Counted from the stretch's first letter, positions 37,585 through 48,005 are shown. The stretch is 64,000 nt of DNA from Calditrichia bacterium (GCA_020635035.1 JACKAO010000002.1:449707-513706); one strand, 5' to 3'. Numbers and translations are program-made. Notes: generated from the sequence alone by a model not told the origin.

Positions 37585-38906
37585 TGAACTCTGAAGTAAA
37601 AAATAATCAAATTCATAAAAATGACTTTTTCTCAGGTATTCCGCTCCCTGATTACGACCAATTAGTAAATTGTATGCACTGCGGATTATGTTTACCCGCC
37701 TGCCCTACATATGCATTGACGGGCCTGGAGAAACACTCACCCCGAGGCCGTATCAGGATGATTAAAGCTGTTGCAGATAAAGATCTTGAAATTACCCCGG
37801 GATATATCCAATCACTGGATTTCTGTCTGGATTGTCAGGCTTGTGTAACTGCCTGCCCTGCCGGTGTTGAATATGGCCAACTGGTCGAAGCAGCACATCA
37901 CCAAATTTCGGCATTTCAGAAAAAATCTGGTAAGACATCTTTTTTGAAAACAGTTCTATTGAATGGATTATTCAAAAAACAACAGAGGCTTCATTTAGCT
38001 GCTTCACTCCTAAGGATCTATCAGAAAATTGGTTTGCACAAAATAGTAGTCAAATCTGGTTTTCTTAAAATATTTTCAACAAAACTGCACGAATTGAATA
38101 TACTTTCTCCAAAAGTTAGTGGGTATAAACCTTACCCGAAATTTTTTCAAAAAGAAAATTCGGACTCCACAGGAATAAAGGTGGGTGTTGTTACAGGATG
38201 CATCCAGGATGTATTTTTTAACAATGTTAACCACGATACTATTGACGTTTTAGCATATAATGGCTACCAGGTTATTACTCCGGCAAATCAGCAGTGTTGT
38301 GGTTCTGTATTTGGCCACAATGGTGAACTTGATCTTGCAAAGAAAGCAGTTCGTGACCTGATAGATCTATTCTGGAATGAAAAAGTTGAACACATAATTA
38401 TTAATTCTGCAGGATGTGGATCGTATATGAAGCATTACGACACGCTTTTACATGACGATGCTGTATACAAAGATAAAGCGGCCTGGTTTGTGAGCAGGGT
38501 TAAGGATGTAAGCGAGTTTTTAGCTGATCAAGGATTTAAAAGACCTGAGAATACCCTGAATTTAAAAGTAACTTATCATGAGCCCTGCCATCTTGTTCAT
38601 GGTCAGAAAATATCAAATCAGCCACGGGAAATAATTAAAGCCCTGCCCGGTGCAGAATTCATTGAGCTTCAGGAATCAGATTGGTGTTGCGGTAGTGCCG
38701 GTATTTATAATGTTACACACTACGAAGATTCTATGAAACTTTTAGACAGGAAGATGGATAAAATAAAGAAAAGCGGAGCTCAATATGTAGTTTCAGGGAA
38801 CCCCGGCTGTATGATTCAGTTAGTTTATGGTAGCAATAAATTTAATGCCGGGGTTGAAGTTATTCATCCTGTGTCATTATTAAATATGTTTTACAAGGGA
38901 GAATAA
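37584..38906 (+). CDS. glcF: Glycolate/lactate oxidase iron-sulfur subunit (GlcF-type)
   Basis: 440 residues. Two 4Fe-4S clusters are given by CMHCGLCLPACPTY and CLDCQACVTACPAG. Two CCG domains are present: QQCCGSVFGHNG and DWCCGSAGIYNV, the type that passes electrons to quinones. It is the partner of glcD, sharing the stop/start TAATG. Likely membrane-attached electron transfer unit for glycolate or lactate use. Confidence 0.9.
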   Translation: MNSEVKNNQIHKNDFFSGIPLPDYDQLVNCMHCGLCLPACPTYALTGLEKHSPRGRIRMIKAVADKDLEITPGYIQSLDFCLDCQACVTACPAGVEYGQLVEAAHHQISAFQKKSGKTSFLKTVLLNGLFKKQQRLHLAASLLRIYQKIGLHKIVVKSGFLKIFSTKLHELNILSPKVSGYKPYPKFFQKENSDSTGIKVGVVTGCIQDVFFNNVNHDTIDVLAYNGYQVITPANQQCCGSVFGHNGELDLAKKAVRDLIDLFWNEKVEHIIINSAGCGSYMKHYDTLLHDDAVYKDKAAWFVSRVKDVSEFLADQGFKRPENTLNLKVTYHEPCHLVHGQKISNQPREIIKALPGAEFIELQESDWCCGSAGIYNVTHYEDSMKLLDRKMDKIKKSGAQYVVSGNPGCMIQLVYGSNKFNAGVEVIHPVSLLNMFYKGE

Positions 38907-38908
38907 AA

Positions 38909-39532
38909 ATGCGTAAATACCTGGTTCTTTTACTTTTTATTTTAACTCCCGCAATGGGTTTTAGCCAACTTTATGATTACCTGGAAGATGATCCTGCACC
39001 AACTATTAAAAAACATCGCGGGTTAGCATACAGCCTTTTGGAAACAGGCAGCGGTTTAGGTGTATTTTATGAAATCCCATTTATGAACTTTATACATTGG
39101 GGTGCTGAGTTTGATGCATTTATGTTAAGGGATAAAAACGAATTTGGCTATACGGATTATTACGGTTACTACCGTACTATAGGCAAAGAAAATAATGTCT
39201 ATCTTTTTGACTTAATGTTTACTTTAAAACAAAGACTTTTTGCTGAAGATTTTGACGACAGCTTCCGGCCTTTCATTACGGCATCGATAGGGCCTGTTTT
39301 TGGTATGAATTTTCCGGAATTTGACAGGGATGCAGACGGACAAAAATTAAAAGATCAATATCTATGGACATTAGGCGGAATTATTGGAATGGGCTTAGAC
39401 GCAGATGTTGATGGAAAATATTATTTCGGACTTAGAACACAATATCGTATTCTTCCCTTTAGCGAACGCCTTGGAGAGCGAAAAAATCATTCTATGATTG
39501 ATGTAAGGCTGGAGATTGGACAGCGCTTTTAA
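38909..39532 (+). CDS. Outer-membrane beta-barrel hypothetical protein
   Basis: 207 residues with a signal peptide (MRKYLVLLLFILTPAMGFSQ) and ribosome site AAGGGAGA 6 bases before. Alternating aromatic strands, Gly-rich turns and a final Phe (VRLEIGQRF) fit a small barrel. It begins 2 bases after glcF and overlaps the next gene's start (TAATG), so it is in the same run. No function can be given. Confidence 0.68.
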   Translation: MRKYLVLLLFILTPAMGFSQLYDYLEDDPAPTIKKHRGLAYSLLETGSGLGVFYEIPFMNFIHWGAEFDAFMLRDKNEFGYTDYYGYYRTIGKENNVYLFDLMFTLKQRLFAEDFDDSFRPFITASIGPVFGMNFPEFDRDADGQKLKDQYLWTLGGIIGMGLDADVDGKYYFGLRTQYRILPFSERLGERKNHSMIDVRLEIGQRF

Positions 39533-40005
39533 TGCATAAACCCTATATTGTATTTATTGAGCTAAAAATCGCTTCAAAAGCCAAATATGTATGTGATCTT
39601 GCAGAGAAGTTGTATGACAGCAATGTTTCTGTAACAATTTTTACAGGTGATGCCAAGACGGTTAACCAAGTTGACGATCTTTTGTGGACATGGAAGCAGG
39701 AAAGTTTTGTACCACATAGTGTCCATGATCAAAATTCTGCAGCTCAGGGGCCTGTTATCCTTACGGTTCAGAAAGAGAGTTTACCGGATACGGACGCCCT
39801 GATTTTATTTGATCCATTACCTGCAGAATATTTATCCAAATATAAATTAATTATAGACTTTGCTGAAGTTTACCACGCTGATAAAGTGAAAGAAAGCAGG
39901 ATTCGATTCAAAAACTTAAGAGATTCCGGGCTGTTCGATCTGCATTTTACACAGCTTGGAACGATTTTATCTAAAAAATCGATTTCTTTGAATCCTGCTG
40001 AATAA
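39532..40005 (+). CDS. holC: DNA polymerase III chi subunit-like protein
   Basis: 157 residues. The strings AKYVCDLAEKLYDSNVSVTIFTGD and QVDDLLWTWKQESFVPHSV match the HolC (chi) signature, in which the LLWT and SFVPHG motif is typical. A late IIDFAEVYHADK...RIRFKNLRDSGL matches the rest of the family. Chi links the clamp loader (with psi) to SSB. It is placed before a helicase/exonuclease gene, in line with a replication or repair role. The start shares TAATG with the upstream gene. Confidence 0.82.
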   Translation: MHKPYIVFIELKIASKAKYVCDLAEKLYDSNVSVTIFTGDAKTVNQVDDLLWTWKQESFVPHSVHDQNSAAQGPVILTVQKESLPDTDALILFDPLPAEYLSKYKLIIDFAEVYHADKVKESRIRFKNLRDSGLFDLHFTQLGTILSKKSISLNPAE

Positions 40006-40098
40006 AGAATAATTATTTTTTCCATCAATTGAACGTATCCGGTCAATTGCATTTTAAAACCCGATTAATTACTCAGTGAAATATATTTTTAATACAGA

Positions 40099-43062
40099 AT
40101 GCGCATAGATAAAATTCTAAATTCATTGAACAGCAAGCAGCGAGAAGCGGTAGAGATGCCGCGTGTTCCCGTTTTAATGCTTGCCGGCCCGGGTACGGGA
40201 AAAACGCGTACATTGATTGCCCGGATTATATACCAGGTCAGTCATTTTGAAATTGCACCGGAACATATATTGGCTCTCACATTCAGCAATAAAGCCGCAA
40301 TGGAAATCAGGCATAGGCTCGAAGATGTTCTCAGAGAAAAAGCTGCAAAAATTCGAACGGGCACAATCCATAGTTTTTGCCTGGAGATTTTAAGAAAATA
40401 TTACCAACCTGCAGGTTTAGATCCACATTTTACTGTGTGTAATGATGAATACCAGGTAAACCTGTTAAACAGCCTGGTTTCTGATAAAGTGCGTTCCAAT
40501 AAAGATAAGGTTGTTCGTGGAATCTTAACTGCAATTGATCACTTTATCCTTCAGAACAAACCGCTGCCTGCATTCAGTGCGATGATTTATGATCAGTATA
40601 TTGATCATCTGACGAAACATAAACTGATAGACTATAACCAGATTCTTGCAAAAACACGTGACTTGCTGAAGTCCAGGAATGATATATGCGAACAATACCG
40701 ATTTCTGTACCAGGCTATACATATTGATGAGTTTCAGGATACTGATAATGTCCAATATCAAATAATTAAAACACTCGCCGAAAAACACCGAAATATATTT
40801 GTGGTTGCCGATGATGACCAGTCAATTTATGCCTGGCGCGGGGCAAATCCTGAAAATATCAGAACCTTTATGCAGGATTTTAATATAGAAAAAGCACAGT
40901 TTCTGGACATCAATTACCGTTCCGGACAAAAGATAATTGAAGCAGCCCATTCTGTGGTGGAAAATACCGGCAGAATTGAGCCGGACAAAAAGCTTCGCGC
41001 CGGAGACCTGATCAATGATAGTATTAACACAGCCTTTTTTAATAGTGAAGAAGAAGAGCTGGATCTTATTACAGAAAAGTTAAAATCCTGGTCTAAGGAA
41101 AAAAAAGTGCCGTTTTCGGAAATGGCTGTTCTTTATCCGCAGCACCGTTTTGCTGACAAACTGGCTGTCCGTTTAATCAGGGAGCGCATACCTTTTCAGC
41201 AGGCAACCGGTAAAAATCTGACCGATGAGCCGCAGATGAAGAAAATAATCTTTTACCTTCAGGCGGTGCGCGATCCGCTGGACTCTTTAATCCTTGAACA
41301 GCTTGTTGAAAGTGAGTTGGGGTATAATATCCACAAGCAGGTTCAAAATATTCAAAGAATCATGAATGTTACTTACAGGCGGGCTTTGTATGAAATGAGC
41401 AACCGCAAAGAAATAAGTGAAGACAGCATCAGGAAACTTAATAATTTTATCGGAAACCTGGCAAATCTTGTAAACCTTAAATCATTTTTCACATTTAATC
41501 AGCTCCTTCAGCAAATAATTAATGGTCTGCAGGATTTAGACAAAACATATATTGAAGAACATGCGCCACGATTTTCAGCATATAATATCTCAGCAAATTC
41601 TAAATGGTTTAAGCACAAAAACAATGTGTGGTGCCACCATAGTGATAATCATGGACGTTTTATAGCTGAGCAAATGCTTGAAACACTTTTCCCGGAGAAT
41701 GTAAAACCTTTAATTAATATGAGAGAAGTACAAAAAACAGATACTGTTTTTTTATTAAGTGCAACAGACAGCATTCCGGATGGACGGATAAATAAAATCT
41801 ATGAACAGCAAAATGATCGCCGATTATCCGTTTTTTCAACATTGCTGCGCTGGTGCCAGAGTTATATTGCCGGGGAAGAAACAATATTTAACAGTTATGT
41901 TGTTTTTGATCTGGAAACAACAGGACGCGATCCTGAATCATGTAAAATTGTTGAAATCGCTGCTGTTAAAGTTCGTGATAAAAAAATTGTTGATCAGTTT
42001 CAGACGCTTGTAAACCCGGAAGAAGAAATCGATGCTGATGCACAAAGTGTACATCATATTTCAAATGAAGATGTAAAATCGGCACCTGTACTCTCAGAGA
42101 TATGGCCGAAGTTTAAGGAATTTATTGGTAATGATCTGTTAATTGCTCATAATGGTTATTCTTTTGATTTTAGAATTATTGATCGGTTTGCCCGTCAGTT
42201 TGATAGTAGAAAACTTCCAAATATACGCTATGATTCATTAATCCTTGCCCGCCAGATGTATCCGAATGATCGCAATTCCATCGATGCACTATCTGCGAAA
42301 TTTAAGCTGGATCCGGGAAACAGGCATCGTGCTTTGGATGATGTAAAGGTTCTGCATGAAATTTTTCAGGTCATTATCTCCGATTATGCCATAAATAAGA
42401 AAAATCAATCCGCTGATTTTTTGTTTGAATACGTTGCTCTGGCAAATTTCATTAATGACACACTTACCGCCTATGAAGATAAAGTTTTCTTCCTGGCAGG
42501 CGTTCAAAAACTGCTGTCACCTTATTCAAAGATATTCGACCGCTATTGTCTTCAGTTTGCGATTGACAAAACGGAGTTGTCAGAAAAAATCGCTGCAAAG
42601 GCAAGACAATTGTATCCCGGTATCCAATTCTATAATAATCGTGATGATTTTAAACAACGAATATTTAATCTTTCAGAAGAGTTTAACCGGATGCAGATAG
42701 ACAAAGCAATTGCAGAGTTTTTATCAACCTTAATGCTGTTAAATCCGCAGGATAGTCTGGCACAGGTTGATGCCGTTTCCCTGCTTACCTTTCATGCAGC
42801 GAAAGGGCTTGAATTCCGAAAAGTTATTATTATGGGAATGGAAGACGAAAGTATGCCCAGCTTTTTCGCTTATAAAGAAGATGATTTTGATGACAGGAGT
42901 GTCAGCAAAAAAATAGATGAACAAAAAAGACTGCTCTATGTGGGTTTAACGCGGGCAAAAGAAGAAATATTGTTTACTGCTGTAAAAAATCGTTTTGGCA
43001 GAGATCAGCGATCTTCACCCTTTTTAAGAGAAATTTTGAAGTTTATCAAAAAAAATGGTTAA
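40099..43062 (+). CDS. UvrD/Rep-family DNA helicase with inserted DnaQ-like 3'-5' exonuclease
   Basis: 987 residues. SF1 helicase parts: Walker A PGTGKT (Lys35), motif II IDEFQD (Asp210-Glu211), DDDQSIYAWRG, and motif VI LLYVGLTRAKEE (Arg952). Between about residues 600 and 760 a DEDDh exonuclease is inserted: ExoI DLETTG (Asp604, Glu606), ExoII HNGYSFD (His684, Asp690) and ExoIII HRALDD (His743, Asp748), so all catalytic residues are intact. The helicase core resumes after it (LLTFHAAKGLEF). It is not a simple fusion at an end but an insertion. Likely a repair enzyme that unwinds DNA and trims 3' ends. It stands next to recJ. Confidence 0.9.
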   Translation: MRIDKILNSLNSKQREAVEMPRVPVLMLAGPGTGKTRTLIARIIYQVSHFEIAPEHILALTFSNKAAMEIRHRLEDVLREKAAKIRTGTIHSFCLEILRKYYQPAGLDPHFTVCNDEYQVNLLNSLVSDKVRSNKDKVVRGILTAIDHFILQNKPLPAFSAMIYDQYIDHLTKHKLIDYNQILAKTRDLLKSRNDICEQYRFLYQAIHIDEFQDTDNVQYQIIKTLAEKHRNIFVVADDDQSIYAWRGANPENIRTFMQDFNIEKAQFLDINYRSGQKIIEAAHSVVENTGRIEPDKKLRAGDLINDSINTAFFNSEEEELDLITEKLKSWSKEKKVPFSEMAVLYPQHRFADKLAVRLIRERIPFQQATGKNLTDEPQMKKIIFYLQAVRDPLDSLILEQLVESELGYNIHKQVQNIQRIMNVTYRRALYEMSNRKEISEDSIRKLNNFIGNLANLVNLKSFFTFNQLLQQIINGLQDLDKTYIEEHAPRFSAYNISANSKWFKHKNNVWCHHSDNHGRFIAEQMLETLFPENVKPLINMREVQKTDTVFLLSATDSIPDGRINKIYEQQNDRRLSVFSTLLRWCQSYIAGEETIFNSYVVFDLETTGRDPESCKIVEIAAVKVRDKKIVDQFQTLVNPEEEIDADAQSVHHISNEDVKSAPVLSEIWPKFKEFIGNDLLIAHNGYSFDFRIIDRFARQFDSRKLPNIRYDSLILARQMYPNDRNSIDALSAKFKLDPGNRHRALDDVKVLHEIFQVIISDYAINKKNQSADFLFEYVALANFINDTLTAYEDKVFFLAGVQKLLSPYSKIFDRYCLQFAIDKTELSEKIAAKARQLYPGIQFYNNRDDFKQRIFNLSEEFNRMQIDKAIAEFLSTLMLLNPQDSLAQVDAVSLLTFHAAKGLEFRKVIIMGMEDESMPSFFAYKEDDFDDRSVSKKIDEQKRLLYVGLTRAKEEILFTAVKNRFGRDQRSSPFLREILKFIKKNG

Positions 43063-43124
43063 GTTGTCTCTGTAAATTTTTTGTGGAATTTCTATATTTT
43101 GGGAAATGGATTTTAGTTAATTAC

Positions 43125-44807
43125 ATGCAATCAATTCTACCTTTAAAAATCTGGAATTTAAAAAATTCAGATACTTCCTTATCAATAATCGATGTCATCC
43201 TAAAAAATCGACAGCTCCCTGATGACCATATGGAGCCATTCCGCTTGTCTGAAAAACTGCATGATCCTTATTTATTACCAGATATGGAAAAGGGTGTAGC
43301 ACGTATCCTGAAAGCGATTAAAGAAAATGAGAAAATCGTTGTTTTTGGGGATTATGATGTGGACGGTGTTACATCTACTGCGCTGATGCTTTACTTTTTT
43401 AAAGCTGTTAACTACCCGGTAAGCTATATCGTACCAAATCGAGAACAGGATGGTTATGGGCTCAAAATAAGCGGGGTAGATAAAGCAAATGCGCTGGCTG
43501 CAAAGCTTATAGTAACAGTTGATAATGGAATAAGTGCAAACGAAGCGATCGAATATGCGAATACTTTAGGGATCGATGTCGTTGTTACAGATCATCATCT
43601 GCAGGAAGGTGATTTACCCCCGGCTTATGCAGTAATTAATCCAAACCGAACAGATTCAACATATCCAATGCGTCAGATCTGTGGTGTAACTGTGGCATTT
43701 AAGCTGACTCACGCATTGGGGATGAAACTGCTTAGCGAAGAAGAATACAAGCAGTTTTTAATTAGTCATCTCGATCTTGTTGCGATTGGAATAATTGCAG
43801 ATGTTATGCCGCTTCGGGATGAAAACTATGCCCTGGTTAAATTTGGTTTAAAAGTTCTGGTTAACACAAAAAAGCCGGGACTAATAGAATTAAAAAAAGT
43901 TAGCGGAATAAAGACAGGGACAATAACTCCCATCACTATTGGATATTTTTTAGCTCCCAGGCTTAATGCAGCCGGCAGGATGGGAGAAGCATCGATGGCT
44001 GTGGATCTGCTTGTGGAAGAGAGCCAGGCAAAGGCCAGGAATATTGCCATGCAGTTGGATGGGTTAAACAAGGAACGGCAATCTCTCCAGTACAGCTATC
44101 TTGAAGCAGCCATCAATTCAATCAACGGCACGGAAAAAGAAGACAATAAAGTTATTATTGTAGAAAATGATGAATGGCAGGCAGGATTGATCGGACTGGT
44201 TTCCGGTAAACTAAAAGAGCAGTTTTGCCGGCCGGCCCTGGCCTTTACACGCGACACAGATGGTAATTTTGTGGGTTCGGCACGCAGTATTGAAGCTTTT
44301 CATGTTACAGAGGCTCTGACTCTTTTTAATCATTATTTTGTTAATTATGGCGGTCATCATAAAGCGGCGGGATTAACAATTCCTGCAGAAAACTATTCCA
44401 TTTTTAAAGAAGAATTTATCAGCTATGTGAATGGGGTTTTGGCAGATGAAAAGTTTACTCCCGAATTGGAAATAGACTCCATTGTAGAAGTTGATCAGAT
44501 AAACGAGCGAGTTTCACACCAGATCCAGGAAATAGGACCTTTTGGTGAAATGAATCCGGAACCTTTTCTGCTCCTTCAAAATGGCAGAATCAGAGATATA
44601 CGGATCATGAGTGGCGGCCGGCATCTTAAGTTTTATGTGGAGAAAGCAAATCGTATTTTTGAATGTCTTTGGTGGGGTGGTGGTGAGTACAAAGATGATA
44701 TTCGATTAGGATCGGAATGTGATCTGGTTTTCAGAATGAATATAAATATTTTTCAAGGAACACCGCGTTTGCAGTTAACAATTGAAGATGTTAAAATTAA
44801 TAATTAG
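43125..44807 (+). CDS. recJ: Single-stranded-DNA-specific exonuclease RecJ
   Basis: 560 residues from ATG 43125 (a GTG at 43083 adds 14 unlikely residues). DHH family: VVFGDYDVDGVTSTALM, VVVTDHHL and VINPNR, then the DHHA1 domain with NYGGHHKAAGLTI. RecJ degrades single-stranded DNA 5' to 3' in recombination and mismatch repair. It lies 62 bases after the helicase-exonuclease gene, with which it probably acts. Confidence 0.95.
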   Translation: MQSILPLKIWNLKNSDTSLSIIDVILKNRQLPDDHMEPFRLSEKLHDPYLLPDMEKGVARILKAIKENEKIVVFGDYDVDGVTSTALMLYFFKAVNYPVSYIVPNREQDGYGLKISGVDKANALAAKLIVTVDNGISANEAIEYANTLGIDVVVTDHHLQEGDLPPAYAVINPNRTDSTYPMRQICGVTVAFKLTHALGMKLLSEEEYKQFLISHLDLVAIGIIADVMPLRDENYALVKFGLKVLVNTKKPGLIELKKVSGIKTGTITPITIGYFLAPRLNAAGRMGEASMAVDLLVEESQAKARNIAMQLDGLNKERQSLQYSYLEAAINSINGTEKEDNKVIIVENDEWQAGLIGLVSGKLKEQFCRPALAFTRDTDGNFVGSARSIEAFHVTEALTLFNHYFVNYGGHHKAAGLTIPAENYSIFKEEFISYVNGVLADEKFTPELEIDSIVEVDQINERVSHQIQEIGPFGEMNPEPFLLLQNGRIRDIRIMSGGRHLKFYVEKANRIFECLWWGGGEYKDDIRLGSECDLVFRMNINIFQGTPRLQLTIEDVKINN

Positions 44808-44943
44808 CAACTAATAATGATATTTAGCACATTTGTCTGAATTTGATGATATAAATTTAGCTTACACCAACGATTTTAACATTTAGCGAACCGAATTTTC
44901 AGCAGTTAGTATAACTTGCCTGGAATAAAACTATAGGATTTAA

Positions 44944-45411
44944 ATGCAAGAAAGAATCATTGAAATAATTGTATACTTACTTGGCGAATTTCAACATAAC
45001 CAAATCGATGAAAATTACCGCGATCTTTCCAAGGAACTTTTATCTCGTGGTTATACAGATAATGAAATTAACCTGGCTTTCTCCTGGATTTTTAATCATC
45101 TTCAGAAAAATAATAGTGATACGGATAATGAATTTTCATATAGCCAGGGCTCAGTTCGTGTTTTGCATGATCTTGAAAAACTTGTAATCGCTCCCGAAGC
45201 TTATGGATATCTTCTGCAATTATGGCATCTTGGAATGATCAAAGAGTATGAAATGGAAGACGTGATTGAGCGTGCATTAGCAATTGGAAGTGCTCATATT
45301 TCTCTGGAAGATGTCAAGTCTATTGCAGCATCCCTGATTTTTAGCAGTGAATCGTATCTCTCTTCCGCGGATGGATTTTTCTATCACAACGGTAGTAATA
45401 CAATCCACTAG
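44944..45411 (+). CDS. smg: Smg (DUF494) family protein
   Basis: 155 residues of the Smg/DUF494 family (ERIIEIIVYLLGEFQ at the start, RVLHDLEKLVIAPEAYGYLLQL and ALAIGSAHISLEDVKSI). Function is unproven. In many bacteria smg lies beside topA and dprA; here topA is the next gene but converges. AGGA precedes the ATG by about 6 bases. No signal peptide. Confidence 0.85.
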   Translation: MQERIIEIIVYLLGEFQHNQIDENYRDLSKELLSRGYTDNEINLAFSWIFNHLQKNNSDTDNEFSYSQGSVRVLHDLEKLVIAPEAYGYLLQLWHLGMIKEYEMEDVIERALAIGSAHISLEDVKSIAASLIFSSESYLSSADGFFYHNGSNTIH

Positions 45412-45429
45412 TTTTTTATAAAAGACTAT

Positions 45430-47712
45430 TTATTTCTTCTTTTTGGCTGCTGTTTTTTCGATTAATTCAATACACTCCTGTTCAGTTAGCTCTTCCGGAG
45501 TTTTGTCCTTAGGAATTCTTGCATTTACTTTTCCATTTGTAACGTATGGTCCGTAACGTCCTCTTAGCACCTGGATATCGCCATTCTGGAATTCGCTGAT
45601 GACCCGATTGTTTTTTTTCTCTTCATTTTCAGCAATAAGTTGAAGCGCACGTTCAAGAGTTATTGTATAGGGATCATCATCCTTAATAGAAATAAATTGC
45701 TTTCCAATACGGATATATGGACCATAACGACCGATATTTACTGAGATGTTTTCTTTATCTTTGCTTACGCCCAAATCACGTGGCAGATCAAACAGTTTTA
45801 GTGCGTCTTCAAGAGTAATATTTTCTATGCTTTGCCCTTTTTGTAAACTGGCAAATTTGGGTTTCTCTTCATCATCCTGAGTGCCAATCTGCGCAACGGG
45901 GCCATATCTTGCCATACGCACGCTCACCGGCTTACCGGAAGCAGGATCTTTGCCAAGAGTCCTGACCTGGATAACTTCACTTCTTGGAATTTTTTCTTTT
46001 TCATCAACCTGGTCGCTGAAACTTTTCCAAAAATTCTTCATCAGGGGAATCCAGTTGTTTTCTCCCCTGGCTACAGCATCGAGCCTGTCTTCAAGCTGAG
46101 CTGTAAATTCATAGTCAACATAGCGTTTAAAGTGCTCAGTTAAAAATTTGTTTACAACTCTTCCAATATCCGTAGGTTTAAAGCGTTTACTCTCTAATTC
46201 AACGTATTCTCGCGACATCAGGGTTGATATAATTGCAGCATATGTCGAAGGCCTGCCAATACCATATTCTTCAAGTGACTTAATAAGTGTTGCTTCAGAA
46301 AATCTGGGTGGCGGTTTTGTAAAATGCTGTTCGGTTATAATATCCTGCAAGGGGAGCTGCTCACCTTCAATAAAAACAGGAAGCATTTTTTCATCACCAT
46401 TTTCACCCGGTTCGTCCGCTACAATTTTATAAACCATTAAAAAACCGGGATTTTCGATGGTTGATCCGGTTGCTCTGAAAATTGCCCTGTTACCACCTTT
46501 AAAATCGACAGCAACTGTATTTATAGTTGCGTGGATCATTTGACTGGCGACGGTTCGCTTCCAGACTAATTCATAAAGCTTTAATTGATCTGAAGAAAGA
46601 TATTTTTTTAAAGAAGCAGGTGTAAGCTTAACGCTTGTCGGACGAATTGCTTCGTGTGCTTCCTGTGCATTTTTAGATTTGGTTTTATAAATGTTGGCTT
46701 TTCCGGGCAATGCGTCATTTCCATAGTTTTCGGATATAAAACTACGAATCTCCGTGACCGCCTGGTTTGATATGGTAACAGAATCCGTTCTCATATAAGT
46801 GATCAGCCCGGCTTCTCCACTTCCTATATCGATTCCTTCATAAAGCTGTTGAGCTATACGCATAGTCTTCTGAGCAGAAAACCCGAACTTACGCGATGCA
46901 TCCTGTTGAAGTGTTGATGTAATGAAAGGGGGTAATGGCGACCGTTTTCTTTTCTTTTTTTCTATAGCAGAAACAGTCAATACACCGCTACAGTCTTTCA
47001 ATAATTCCTGCTTAATTTTGTCAGCATTTTTTTGATTGTTTACATAAAACTGGGTTACTTTTTCATTGTCATAGCTGGTTAAATTTGCAACAAATGGCTG
47101 TTCACTTTTTATGCTCTGTGCCTGTACCGACCAGTATTCCTGTGCTTCAAAAGCTTCTATTTCCTGCTCACGCTCAACAATCATTCTTAGCGCAGGGCTT
47201 TGCACACGGCCTGCAGAAAGTCCGCGTTTAATTTTTTTCCAAAGTAACGGTGAAAGATTAAAACCAACCAGATAATCAAGAGCCCGTCGTGCCTGTTGTG
47301 CATTTATTAAATCATCAGACAGAATCCTTGGATTGTTCACAGCTTCTGTTATAGCAGATTTGGTTACTTCATGAAATACAATTCTGTGAACAGGTTTTTT
47401 ATTGAGCAATTTTTTATCTTTCAAAAGCTCGCACACATGCCATGAAATTGCTTCGCCTTCACGGTCAGGGTCTGTGGCAAGGTAGATAGCATCGGTCCTT
47501 TTTACAGCCTTATAAATCTCATCCACGTGTTTTTTATTCTTCTTTACAAGCTCATAATTCATCTCAAAGGTATCAGTATTAACAGCACCTTCCTTTGGGA
47601 TCAGATCTCGAACATGGCCATAAGAAGCGATAACTTCAAAGTTTTCACCAAGGTATTTATTGATTGTTTTTGCTTTTGCAGGGGATTCTACAATTAAAAG
47701 GTTCTTTGCCAT
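45430..47712 (-). CDS. topA: DNA topoisomerase I (type IA)
   Basis: 760 residues. TOPRIM start KNLLIVESPAKAKTINKYLG with DPDREGEAISWHV, and the active-site tyrosine in TYMRTDS (Tyr306). It relaxes negative supercoils. The C-terminus has three RYGP-type repeats (RMARYGPVAQIG, NIGRYGPYIRIG, LRGRYGPYVTNG) instead of the Cys4 zinc fingers of E. coli TopA, a form common in other phyla. Converges with smg, 18 bases between stops. Confidence 0.96.
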   Translation of the reverse strand: MAKNLLIVESPAKAKTINKYLGENFEVIASYGHVRDLIPKEGAVNTDTFEMNYELVKKNKKHVDEIYKAVKRTDAIYLATDPDREGEAISWHVCELLKDKKLLNKKPVHRIVFHEVTKSAITEAVNNPRILSDDLINAQQARRALDYLVGFNLSPLLWKKIKRGLSAGRVQSPALRMIVEREQEIEAFEAQEYWSVQAQSIKSEQPFVANLTSYDNEKVTQFYVNNQKNADKIKQELLKDCSGVLTVSAIEKKKRKRSPLPPFITSTLQQDASRKFGFSAQKTMRIAQQLYEGIDIGSGEAGLITYMRTDSVTISNQAVTEIRSFISENYGNDALPGKANIYKTKSKNAQEAHEAIRPTSVKLTPASLKKYLSSDQLKLYELVWKRTVASQMIHATINTVAVDFKGGNRAIFRATGSTIENPGFLMVYKIVADEPGENGDEKMLPVFIEGEQLPLQDIITEQHFTKPPPRFSEATLIKSLEEYGIGRPSTYAAIISTLMSREYVELESKRFKPTDIGRVVNKFLTEHFKRYVDYEFTAQLEDRLDAVARGENNWIPLMKNFWKSFSDQVDEKEKIPRSEVIQVRTLGKDPASGKPVSVRMARYGPVAQIGTQDDEEKPKFASLQKGQSIENITLEDALKLFDLPRDLGVSKDKENISVNIGRYGPYIRIGKQFISIKDDDPYTITLERALQLIAENEEKKNNRVISEFQNGDIQVLRGRYGPYVTNGKVNARIPKDKTPEELTEQECIELIEKTAAKKKK

Positions 47713-48005
47713 TTTTGATATGCTTTTGATTATTTGTGTTTAAAAATTGGCTTGCATTTTATGACTTCTTATGGCTAATCGCAAGTTTTGTTATAAAAAA
47801 TTATAAATTTAAGAGCGGCTTGAGATAAATTTTTTTGAAACATTTTTTCCTTCTCTGCTTTAAAAAAATTAATTGCAGAGAATATTAGCAAATTTAAAAA
47901 TGTTTAAAATATGAGTAATATGTAATCTTTTTAAAAAGATTATTGCATGTTTTATTTTTATTATCGATTATTAAAGAGAACAAGAGTCTTTAAAAACGGA
48001 TTTGA
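47713..48005. other. Intergenic region between topA and xer (divergent promoters expected)
   Basis: 293 bases, very AT-rich, no open frame of note and no repeat. It should hold promoters for topA (-) and the xer-hpf run (+). I see no hairpin or clear -35/-10 pair I would defend. Confidence 0.4.

Noticed and set aside
44818..44943. Repeated ATTTAGC strings before smg (44822, 44855, 44881)
   Set aside because: Spacing is irregular (33 and 26 bases), so no phased operator; likely chance in AT-rich DNA.
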